A DNA stretch of 64,000 nucleotides from Cryphonectria parasitica EP155 (taxonomy: Eukaryota > Ascomycota > Sordariomycetes > Diaporthales > Cryphonectriaceae), in the NCBI RefSeq assembly GCF_011745365.1, contig NW_024468917.1, positions 1,364,001-1,428,000 on the forward strand. Direction: 5' to 3'. Positions 12,239 to 22,342 of the stretch are shown in pieces; position 1 is the first letter of the stretch; the number at the start of each line of letters is the position of its first letter. Both the position numbers and the translations under genes were made by a program. The notes beneath the pieces are model-generated. The model was not told the DNA's origin and ran no database searches. It saw only the letters and a program-made list of their open reading frames with translations.

Positions 12239-12271
<33 letters not shown>
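12239..12271 (-). repeat. (CAA)n tract in the probable hydrophilin leader
   Basis: About eleven TTG units on the plus strand, read as CAA in the sense of the hydrophilin mRNA, 106-138 nt before its ATG. It lies between a TATA-like site and the start codon, so it is probably transcribed as unstructured leader. Confidence 0.7.
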
Positions 12272-12272
<1 letters not shown>

Positions 12273-12325
12273 GAGGATGAAGAAGGTAAGACATGTGGTG
12301 AGATAAATGGGAAGAATACTGGTCT

Positions 12326-12334
12326 TATATTATA
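12326..12334 (-). promoter_or_regulatory. TATA-like element upstream of the hydrophilin gene
   Basis: TATAATATA on the minus strand, about 195 nt before the ATG. TATA boxes are typical of inducible stress genes. Assignment is by position and motif only. Confidence 0.35.
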
Positions 12335-14140
12335 CATCTTTGGGTCACTCCAAGTGGTGTTTCTTGGAAGGTATTGCATCATCATGATGGTACAATCCCA
12401 TGCTAAGCAGACTGGCTCCCTCCCTTTCCAACCAGGAACATGGATACAAGCTTCTTTGGGTGACCCCTCATCGTCATCGTGCTTTGTTATTGTGTAGAGG
12501 TTCCATAGTTAGGACCAAGCTGGGCAGCTCAAAGCCCAGGGAAGTCACACTGGAGGCCTGATCAGGTCGGGATGTCCCGTCCCTACGACTGTGGAATTGC
12601 CGGAAACAAACCAAGGGCAGCAACAATACACTTGGCAACTGAACAACTGAACAACCTGATTGGTCTTGTCTCAGCAGGTGACGCATCATCGTCAATGCCG
12701 TCCTGGGATGATCACTGAGGAAAAGAGCTTCCAACTCAACAACGCCTTGCCTCTCCTGTCCAACTGTTGTACAGAATTGTCTAGAAGCAGAGCTAATGCC
12801 AACTTTTTGGGACAGCTCCTGCAAGTACAAAAACACAAGAGCCCAAAAGCCTCGTCTCACCTTTTTGCGGGGATAGCACGGCATAGGATGACGATGTTGA
12901 TGACCCCATAAGCTTCAGGTCCAAGCGTTACTGCCGTGCCACCATGTAAACCGCTAAACCGCATGCTGCCATGTTTGACGTTTTCCCGTCTACCGCTGCC
13001 TACATTTGATTAATTTGAAAATGAAAGTACTTCACAAGCCCAAGGGGATCATGTTCGAAAGAATTATCAGCTAAGCGAATGACCAAAAGGAGTAACGGAT
13101 GACTGGACTGTCGTCACTATGAGAACAAAGCTGGGCCTTAATTGCAAGTTTCTGAGGTATGAGGCGATGTCGATCCTGTGGCGCAAGGTAAGGGCGGGAC
13201 GGCAGCCCCAGCCACATGCAGGGGCAACTGTGGCATTCTCCACAATGCTAGCAAGCACTGACGACACGGAACGTCATCGCTAGATCGATCTGAAGTAGCC
13301 CCATCAATCTGGGGAATACAGACAAGGGGTTTGGTCACGAGCGTCGTCAGTTGTTGCAATAGAGAATAAGGCATGCATGCACATCTCGGAAGTTTCTGGC
13401 GGGTTTCTGAGATCTTGGTGTGGGTGGTCTCCCGAGATTCGCTGCCCACATCTCAGCCGATCTCACAACGCGTGCAGCAAAAATGGCGAGACTGCGAAAG
13501 AAATCTTGGCTCGGGTTCATGGCATGTGCGGCGGCTGTGTAAGACCTTTTTTATAAAAAAAAAAATTAAATTATTTCTATAGTAATACAAGCTCGCGTGT
13601 CACCAATTAAATCTGCGTCTTAGGCTTACGACTGATGAATACTTGAGATACACTCCGTATAAGTACTTTCTTAGACATTTGTAGAATAAGTACGGACAGA
13701 CAGGGCCGAGCCCGAAACCGGATAATGGGACAGGAGACGAACCTGATCCGCTGGCAGGGTGCAAGTATGCACCTAATTTCTTTGCCTGCGAAGTGCTGTG
13801 TATAAATAAGAATATACGCAGTTCCGTCCGGCGTAAAGCGAAGTGGCGCTGACACATGTCCAATGAACCAACCTGTCCCCAGGCCTAGATGGGCAGAGAG
13901 CGCAGTCCTTTGCTGAGTTTGCACCCAAGTCAAGCTAGGGTGTCAATCAATCGAATTCTGGCGGAAAGTTGTGACAGATGTCGAACACCTGGAAGTAGAG
14001 CTGATCCGGATGAGTACAAAACCTCACGTGTGTGTTTGCATATCTGCGCGGCGTATTCGCAAAAAAGCGGCGAGGCTTGAGCCTGGGATTGGTTTCAGGT
14101 TGTCTATGTCCAAACCATCTGAACGAGCAGCGAGGACGTT
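12335..14140. other. Intergenic stretch, no gene seen
   Basis: Open frames here are short, or (12474-12884, minus, 136 codons) look like no known protein. An A/T-rich patch lies near 13550-13580. Nothing else is supported. Confidence 0.55.
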
Positions 14141-14148
14141 TTAAGAAG

Positions 14149-14157
14149 AAAAAAAAA
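14149..14157 (-). terminator. RNA polymerase III terminator of tRNA-Ala
   Basis: A run of nine A on the plus strand (nine T in the tRNA sense), 29 nt past the discriminator base. Confidence 0.7.
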
Positions 14158-14186
14158 GGGTGGTCGAGGATTTAAACCTCCAATTT

Positions 14187-14268
14187 TGGACACACTGGGA
14201 ATCGAACCCAGGACCACTCCCATGTTGCTAGATGCTAAGGGAGTATTATACCACTAAACCATGCGCCC
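14187..14268 (-). tRNA. tRNA-Ala(AGC) with a 10-nt intron
   Basis: The minus strand folds as a tRNA. The acceptor stem GGGCGCA pairs with TGTGTCC, including the G3:U70 wobble that is the alanine identity element. The anticodon stem CTCCC/GGGAG encloses TTAGCA + TCTAGCAACA + T, which places anticodon AGC at 34-36 and a 10-nt intron after position 37, where eukaryotic tRNA introns sit. The T arm CTGGG-TTCGATT-CCCAG is perfect and contains the B box. The mature length is 72 nt including discriminator A, without CCA in the DNA. A T9 terminator follows 29 nt downstream. Confidence 0.92.
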
Positions 14269-16581
14269 GTGGCTTGTTGAGCCAGTTTTTTCAAGGTTGC
14301 TTATATTTCATCCTGTTTTGGAATTGTGGCTCACGTGATGGTAAGTGGGTGTATGCGCGGGGCGTGGTGGAGATGGCGGATCGGACGGGATCGAGCGACT
14401 CGCTGGGTTCCGACTAGCCAGGGCTTCCAGTTGCTCATCTGTGATCTCGCTTTTGGACACTGGTATATACCACCCTAAAGCTCGTATTGATAGCATTACA
14501 GTATGAAAGTGAGTTGTCATTTTACCGATTGTTAAAATAAATTCAACAATTTACATGCCTCCTATAATGTAGGTTCAGTGTTGCTGGAAGATTCTGGGCA
14601 TTACAGAAATTCGTCAAATCATGTTCCAGACAAGTGAGATGCATGCTGATATCTGCTATTGACCGCCTGCAGACCTGAAACTTCTATTAATTACGAGGCG
14701 AGCTTCAATGACGTACACTTTGCTATACTTTGAATACTCTGAAATCCACATATTTACACAAGCGCTGCATACATTGTAGTTTATGCCATTATCAACCGGA
14801 TCATCAAATACACAATTAGAAGACTGAAAGGGAAAGAGCTCAATATGCATGCCTAGTTGGGCCAGAGTATTCGACAATTACTTAGGCGTCACCGAGTTAC
14901 AAGAACCTCAAGTAACAGCATTCAACAATATCCTGACCTTGCCTAATGCAATAACACCGTAGAAGGGGGTTATCACAGCCATGCGCATAAAGTTGTTCCT
15001 AGGGTTCCGAGCTGAGATGAACCCCCCGGTCTTATCAGATCGCTAGGCGGTCTTTGAGATTGGAACCATCGGTTTGAGGCTCGTAAAGTCCCTAGGGGTC
15101 CTCGTGACCGTCATCGCATGCGGGCGAGAATCATGAATGCCACCTCCAACTTTCCCGGGCGAACCGTTCTTCCCGTTCACACCATCGTCTGGCATCAAGG
15201 CTCTGATCAGGGACCCATGGCACCTACCCCTGCCGAGATAGAGCGGTGGGTGCTAATTATGTGTCTTCGACTGGGTTGGTTGGCATGAATGAGTTTATAA
15301 TTGCCCTCCATGCTCATTCAATGGTAGCGAAACGGCTAGTTGGGACTTGCGGTCAGACAGCCAGCGTATTCGCTTTTTTGTGTTTGACCCTAGTGTTCAT
15401 GGCGTGTGATCAGTCTTCGGGTCGCAAAAAAACTTGTAATCCACACATGGCAACGTGAGACCGCCACGACCAAGCCTTTAACAGGCTTTCACGAATAAGA
15501 GAAGCCTCAAGCGAATCTTGGTTCCGTCCCGGGGCCGTTTTCCCCTTTAGCAAACTGCCAAGACGAGGACAACCTACTAATGGTACTTTGATTTTCATTT
15601 TACTTCATTTTAACACTCAGTCCATGGGTATAGTACCTTGTTCTACAACTAGAGAAGAAGTAGCATCATGGCAGAGATGTACTGGTACCTTCTCTCTGCC
15701 AATAAGTCGAGGGCATTGGGGTCGCTTGGCATGCAGTCATAGCTAAGTCTAAATAATTGTAGCATTGACGAGGGAGATGGTTGAAGATGAAGAAAAAAAA
15801 CGAGGCCTCATGGGGTAATTCTAGTAGATGCGTTAGCACTCTGACATGAAGCTGAAAGTTGCAACTTGGAGGCCTTGAAGCCTGTTGGGTTTTGTTGTTT
15901 CTCAGGTCGCTCGAACTGGCCTCTTAGCTTATGTGCCATAAAGAATGAGAATATTGACTGCTGCTGAATTATGAACAACAAGACCTTCTGGAGAATTGGA
16001 TGTCCATTGGATGTTCATTGGGTCTTGTCTGGGAGAGGAGAAAATGGGATGCCAGCTTCATTGTGTGAGCTTCAATTTCTTTCTGACAACCCATTACGCT
16101 GGTAGCGCCATAACATGTAAATATGCTTGAAACGGTGGGAGATTTGGGTGGAAGTTCACTGGAGCAGCCAGCCGCCTGCAAGCTCTGGCTGCCCCCACAT
16201 GTTTGTTGAAAACTGCTGTAGGCTCCCGGCTGGCATGCCGACCCGGGGGGCCTGCTCTGCCTGCCGGGACTTCTTTGTTTCTGTTGCTGGAAGCTGCTAT
16301 ACAGCAGAAGTTCCTACATTAATAAGTCTGGTTTTCTCCAGAACTTCTGCTTATTGACGCTCATCTGGTCCTTCTCTACGCCCTTATCAGATTCATTCAG
16401 TTTCTGCAAATTGATTGAACCCTCTCCATTTTCCACACGGCGGGCTCTCGAAAGAGCCAGAGCACTTAGGCGGGGTTGAGCTTCGAGCTCGAGCCATCGT
16501 CAGCCTCGCCCGACTCCAATAATCAGTATCGCCGCCCTCGACTCCAACCTGATCCAAAGCGTAATTGCCAGACGTATCAAG
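14269..16581. other. Intergenic stretch, no gene seen
   Basis: AT-richer DNA, notably 14500-14900, with only short open frames. The last 250 bp before 16582 include a pyrimidine-biased, probably transcribed leader of the Med1 gene. Confidence 0.55.
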
Positions 16582-18698
16582 ATGACTACCCCACAGCCCA
16601 TGAAACATGCGCCCTCGCAGCAGGGCAAGACGCCTCAGTATGCCGCCGCGACACCGGGCGCATCTGCCTCGACGCCCTACTCGAACCTCCACGCAGCCTT
16701 CTCGCCTCACGGTCCTAAGTCGTCCCCGCAGCAGGTTAAGAAGTCGCCCGCGACCGGCGTCATGATGGCAGTGAACAATAGCGTGAACAGCCAGTCTAGC
16801 AATAGTGCATCGGCGCCCATGAACTTCGACAGCCCCTCTGCCGCAGCGTTTAACAGCATGTTGGGCATGGGCACCTTCGATGCATCACTCGATAACATGG
16901 GTATGGGTGTAGGTGGCATAACCATACCACGGCCCAGTGGAGACGAGGAGAGGCAAAAGAAGCTGGAGGAGATCACACATATATTGAAGGTAGGGCGATC
17001 CTGCCGTGTCTTAAATATACCTGACGGGCTCGCTGACGATGACCATCTGTACAGCAAAAGAAGGGTGTTGTCAGTGAAGAGGGTCTAGAGAGGCTCGTGA
17101 AGAATAATGCCCTGGATGCGATGTGGGAAGACCGAAAACCTTACAAGGTACTACTTATAGCAGGAGCTACAATCGCCTTGGAGATCGGCATCAAAGACCA
17201 CGCGGTGCGGACAGTCGACCTTCAATTTGCTTACTCAGGCCCAGATGTCTTGAAGCACACGGCCCGGGCGGAGGCTATACTGCTGGAGAACCTGAAGCTG
17301 GCACCAGGCCAGATGGCTTGGACCAAACAGCTCGACAACTTCGCAAATAACCTCGAAACGCTCGCAGCTCTTGACAAGCTCAGCATCATCGACGAAAAGA
17401 AGGGGGCGGTCCTGTTGACATATGACGCGATCGCAGGGCTTTTTGAGAGTCTGCAGAAGGTGCATGATTGGGATGTTCAGCAGCTACGCAAAGAGCCGAG
17501 GTACGACGGAAAGCCCGATGAGCACCTCCGCATCATTGCGATGTGCGAGCGGACCGGTCGCCCTCTCATGCACGAGAAAGGGTTTGTAGGCCTGCGATTG
17601 GAGTATTGGCGCAATCAACGATACTTTGTCCCACCGCCAGCAAAAGCTGAGCGCTGGTACAAGGACTCGAAGCACTGGGCCATCTTGGTGAGCTGTGCCC
17701 GGAGGGATCCTATGGTCTACCAGGGCGCTCTGAGAGTCTCGAATAAATGGATCGGAGATGAAGTGGAAGTCTCCGCGCCAGAGGGCCTGCTGCCTGATTT
17801 AAACTGGCAGCAGCCGCCTGATGTCGTGTTGCCCGAGAAGCCTGGCGACGAGCTGCTGCTGACGAGCCCAAGGCTGCCAGAAGTCATGTTCATGGCCATA
17901 CTTGACCCGCCAGTCACCCTCCCCATTACGGTTTGGAGCGACATCCACCAATTCACCGGGGCGCCTGTGGTCCATCCTGCATTCATGCAGACCTTCGACT
18001 ATCTTATATTACCTGTTGTTGGGCACTACAATCCTAGCGAGCCACGCACAGTAAAGATGAAAAAGTTCGTCAACACGAGGCAGAAAGATGGCACTTCCAA
18101 ACGGGTAGCGCACGAGAACGGCCTGTTCATACATAAGCCTGTTTACGGCCAGACCCTGAGCGAGCTGCCATTCTCTCATCCTCAACAACTGATCCACATG
18201 CTGCCCATTCTAAGGCAGTACGCCTTCCTACGGAACCTGCTCGACAAGTCCTTTGGCGGCCAGGCTGAGAAGTCCACGGCCGGTCCAGCAACTGCAAATG
18301 ACAACAACACTTTGACGATGATTGCCAAAACCGATGAATACGATACCTTCATGAACAATGCAATGGCGGACGCGGACCATCTCGACAGCAGCGCGGTCAA
18401 AATCGACGTGACGCTGAACGCGCACCCACAACCAAACCCTAAGCTACAAATCATGTTTCCCTTCCGAGAAAGGCCCGCAGATGTCACTGTCGATATCGGA
18501 GTGAACGGCGTGGTCACAGTCGATTCTACAAACGTCGTGGACGATCAAGGACAGGTGCTTGATGAGGAAGGGAACCCTCTCTCAGGATCATCGCCAAACC
18601 CAGCGCACACCAAGGAGAGGCTGGCCCGCATGCTGATGTTCTTCGAGAACATTGACACTTGGTGTGAATGGATTCGCATCAATGTTGGCCCCGAGTAG
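16582..18698 (+). CDS. med1: Mediator of RNA polymerase II transcription subunit 1
   Basis: Two exons, 16582..16989 and 17055..18698, 683 aa. The 65-nt intron (GTAGGG, CTGAC, ACAG) joins EEITHILK to QKKGVVSEEGLERLVK. The first 130 residues are a Ser/Pro/Ala-rich disordered leader (TPQYAAATPGASAS, SPQQVKKSPA). The rest matches fungal Med1: a helical segment with the signature KQLDNFANNLETLAALDKLS, then GFVGLRLEYWRNQRYF, a WSDIHQF segment, and a C-terminal half with EKPGDELLLTSPRLPEV and VNTRQKDGTSKRV. Med1 sits in the Mediator middle module and links activators to Pol II in the nucleus. The start fits the conserved MTTP start with purine at -3. Function follows from family membership. Confidence 0.88.
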
Positions 18699-21300
18699 AG
18701 AGGCCTCGAAGTTGCTGCGAGGAACAGTAGTCTATCATGGCAAACAACCTGCATGGAGTGAGAATTTTCTACCTCGTGGATCAAGGTCCAAACCTCATGG
18801 GACTCTCAAGCACACAAAGGCGGGTTCTCTGCAATGTAGAAGGAATGGTGAGGTGATGAGTCAAAGCAAGCATGATGATCACAGCGAGCTGGCTTTTGCA
18901 CCCATACCTTAACGTGATGCGATGGAGCCAAGTATTGGAATTGACACGGACCCTTAAACATCCTAGGACAGCGAAGCGAAAGAAGGTGGCGTTCTGGTTT
19001 ACTGAGTTATATGATACCCTGGCGTTTGGTGGTAACAGACTGGACAAATCCCCTGGCAACGAGCATGAATTCTCGGGGAACAACAGTCTGTCCACAGTAC
19101 GGAGACGCTTTGAGATAAAGACAGCGGGCGCCCTGCCTTCTTCGGGCGTGAGCAATGTGATTTTTTGTAGTTTTTGAGGAAAAGGATTCAGGTCCAGAAT
19201 TGGCCGAATTACACTTTGACAAAGAAAATGCCTACTTCGACGAAATATCGAGGATTTGTTCAAAATCTTCAGAACCAAACCCCCCCCCCAAAAACCCCCC
19301 CCAACATTTGTTGTAATGTCTCGTTTGGCACACTTAAGCTCTGCGGCTTGCAGCCGAGCTGCCCGCGCTTAAGTTCACCTACTCCCGTCTAACCTCAGGG
19401 TAAAATCGACTATGTTAAGACGACGTATGTCACAATGTACAGATCGTGGCCCCGAATCTTTGTCAACAGCTCGGACAGGCGGGCTTGATCGATAGCTGCG
19501 ACCTCGCGTGTGTGTGGTAGAATTAATGGGGAAGGTCTTGTTGCTTTCGATCCGGCACAAAGGTGCGAGGCGGAGGCAGCTCGCTCTGCTTGTGATGTAG
19601 TGCTTTGGCGCATCGTCTCAGTGCGAATGCTGCCTACTTGGGTGCTGCTGCGATGACATAAGTGTGGAATGCAGCGTGATGTTGTGCTATTTACTAGCTT
19701 GTTTGGGAAGGGATATTGAACTGTTGCCTAGGGGACTGCACAAGATATTTTCTTCATCTCAATACTATAATAAAGTCATGATAGTCAGAGTTGTATTGGG
19801 AGCCATTTTTGTCTGACAGGAACCTGAAGCGGGCCGCAGCTTTTGTTTAGGCCTTTCTTTTATCCATAGGATAAACATACTGGCGATCAATTTGATTCAG
19901 AGAGGAGGATCAAAGTCAACAATAATAAGACTAACAGTAATGTTTTCTGCATAGGACATGATCCCGCGAACAAGAGGGTGTGGAGGGTGAGACGCCGGGA
20001 CCGAAGCGACATAGCGCACGATACTTCATCTGGCTGATGCATGAAATGTGAGAAATTGCAGGGCAGACTATTAAAAAGGTCCAAGAGGGCATGATGTGTT
20101 GTTTGTTTTGATCAGCAGTCGCGATCGCTGATCAGGCAAAAAGGTGTGGTTGTCTGACTCCGAGGCTGCTGACTGAGACCGCTTGCTGGCGTGGTCCGAA
20201 TGCCATACGATGAATGAGTTTTGTTAAAGCGCGTCGACGTGCCACTACTGATCTGTCGTTGAAGTTCGCCTTCTGCATAGCTCGTAGTACTGCATATGTA
20301 TGTAGTCGTGGTAGTATAATGTGTGTGTACGTATATGTAAGATGCTAGCGCCGCTTACGAGTGTCGATCAGGGACGCGATGATGTAGTCTCTATAGACGC
20401 AAGGGTCCTGCAGACGTCACATTTGGCACGTAGTTTCATCACTCAGGGTCTCCCCGCGCCGCCTGCGGACGAAGCTGGGACTTGACTATGTCCGATGAGC
20501 CCGTCCAAGCCTCGATGATTCAACGACTACAGATCGCAGAGGAGCCCTGTGAACTTAGATGGGGAAGCCTTGGAGACGAGCCCCTTGTTCTTGGGCATTT
20601 CATGCATGCAAGAAGCCGGTACGAGTAACGGGCCTGTGATCTTGGACGAGTCTGCACGACCGCAGGAGTAAGGAGGCATTCATCCCCCGGCGCGCACGCA
20701 ACACTCCTCCATGTCGCACAAGGGGCCGGGTCGCCGACCGCCAGACACGCCAGCACCGTACAGAAGAGATGTCGGTGTCTCCGTGCAACTTTGCAGCGCA
20801 CCCACCTGTCCAATGTGCCAACCCACTATCCCCTGTTGCATCGTGAAGTTGTTCAGGTATTTATGCGATTGGGCCAGAAGGGAACGGTGCCTGAGAACGG
20901 GGCGGTCCCAGAGCCGTGGGGACCTTATCTTTCCCACTGTTGTCCATTGGCTGTTGTCAGTGCTAAACGGAGTGAGACTGGAGGGCACGGAAGGATTTGG
21001 GTGGATGATGGATGGTGGCCGGGTGGACGGTCTCAAGCTCTGACATGCAGCCGAGACCTACTCTTAAAAATCACTGCATGATGGCCGCGAGACTGTTTAT
21101 AGAACAAACATGACATGATGATTAGCAGCAACGAAGCCAATACACACAGAGACGTTGAGGTTGTGTGGTGTGTGGCAAAGTGAGAAATCCTCACTGTGGA
21201 CATGATACTGTGTATTGGGTACGGACAACGAAGAATAGAAAGAGAAAGCCTGGGGCTTGGGCAGGAGAGGCGGCAGGGGGCTTCCCAACCTCCTGGAATG
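18699..21300. other. Intergenic stretch, no gene seen
   Basis: Short open frames only. C-runs occur at 19270-19310. No protein family, tRNA or repeat family was recognised. Confidence 0.5.
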
Positions 21301-21400
21301 AGAGGGCCCCACTAAAACGCGACTTTTGGGCGGTGACACGCGACCTACCATTCCTCTTTAGGAAAGGGGTAAACAACGAGGCGACTACACTTCAGCATTC

Positions 21401-21406
21401 ACGCGT
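21401..21406. promoter_or_regulatory. ACGCGT (MCB-type) site upstream of wee1
   Basis: A perfect MluI cell-cycle box about 940 bp before the wee1 ATG. Yeast SWE1 is under G1/S factor control, which makes the site plausible. The same hexamer also occurs near 3982 and 13468 in gene-free DNA, so one copy is weak evidence. Confidence 0.25.
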
Positions 21407-21928
21407 CAAAGGCAGACAGGGCAACCGCCAACACGCTTCGGATTTACCACTCCGTCACTCTACACACCATAATATCACTTCTCGACCCCTTCCCTGCAAA
21501 GAAGCCGCCACCCTTTTCCTATAGTGTGGTAATCACAGATCAGAGTAGAATCCTCGACCAGTCCTTTCCCGATTTCCACTTCCTAATCCCGAGTGTTCTT
21601 TGGTCGTCTGCATCTGCGATCTCGATTCACCCGCACTTCGTCTCTGCCACGCGCCTCTTCACTTGCGGTCTTGAGCGTACCGTCGCAACCTTGCGCCTTC
21701 AACCACCATTCTGGACGATTCCTACCAGGGGGATACCGGATCGCAAACTACCCAGGCAGACCCGACACCGACTTTATCCTCGACATCCTTAAGCATTCTA
21801 CGTATTTCGAAACCCTGCATCGAGCCGTGACGCAACCGCCTCCTCGACCCCTAGATCTCCAATCACCCTACGAATACAGTGGAGGACCCGACCAAAAGAC
21901 AATAGATATTGTTCTTGCTATCACCGAG

Positions 21929-21937
21929 ATGGTCTGA
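21929..21937 (+). other. Minimal upstream open frame (M-V-stop)
   Basis: ATG GTC TGA, the first of only two ATGs in the wee1 leader. It is also the last methionine of an open frame that runs back to a GTG at 21593. Confidence 0.4.
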
Positions 21938-22173
21938 AGGAGAGAGACTGTTCTTCTCTCCCTACCTGCTCCACCTCATTACCTACAACCTGCTGAACGA
22001 GTCTGCAAACCTCTCCACCTGCTCCTGACTCTTACTGTTGCTGCCTTGGGCCCAATCTGTGCAAGGGCTTCATCTAGTTCTCTGGAGTTGGGCGATACTT
22101 CTGAACTCTGCGATAAATCACTACAGCTTCGCACGAGCCTTTACTTCGGTGTGCACTGAAGGAGCCAAGTTGT

Positions 22174-22209
22174 ATGCCCATTATTTCCCCTTCTTTTGTG
22201 ACCGCTTGA
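22174..22209 (+). other. Upstream open frame of 11 codons before wee1
   Basis: Reads MPIISPSFVTA then stop, 133 nt before the wee1 ATG. Its ATG context is TGTATGC, with T at -3, so it is probably weak. It could tune Wee1 synthesis if the leader is transcribed. Confidence 0.4.
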
Positions 22210-22342
22210 GACTGGAGACAGAGCTGACTGACTTCTGAAGCCGTGCTAATCATTACAACTCCATCAATAGCGAGCCTTTTCATACGGACCTGCCTGCACA
22301 CAAGACCCAACCAGCCAAACCAACAAGGCCATCCGTCTGGTC

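Larger units (their letters stand above)
21301..22342 (+). promoter_or_regulatory. ATG-depleted upstream region / probable long leader of wee1
   Basis: Only two ATG triplets occur on the plus strand in these 1042 bases, where roughly a dozen would be expected by chance. The region is rich in pyrimidines. Both ATGs open very short frames. This looks like a transcribed 5' leader under selection against upstream starts, but no transcript data are available. Confidence 0.55.

Noticed and set aside
12461..12465. Single CCCCT stress element upstream of the hydrophilin
   Set aside because: A five-base match occurs too often by chance to annotate.
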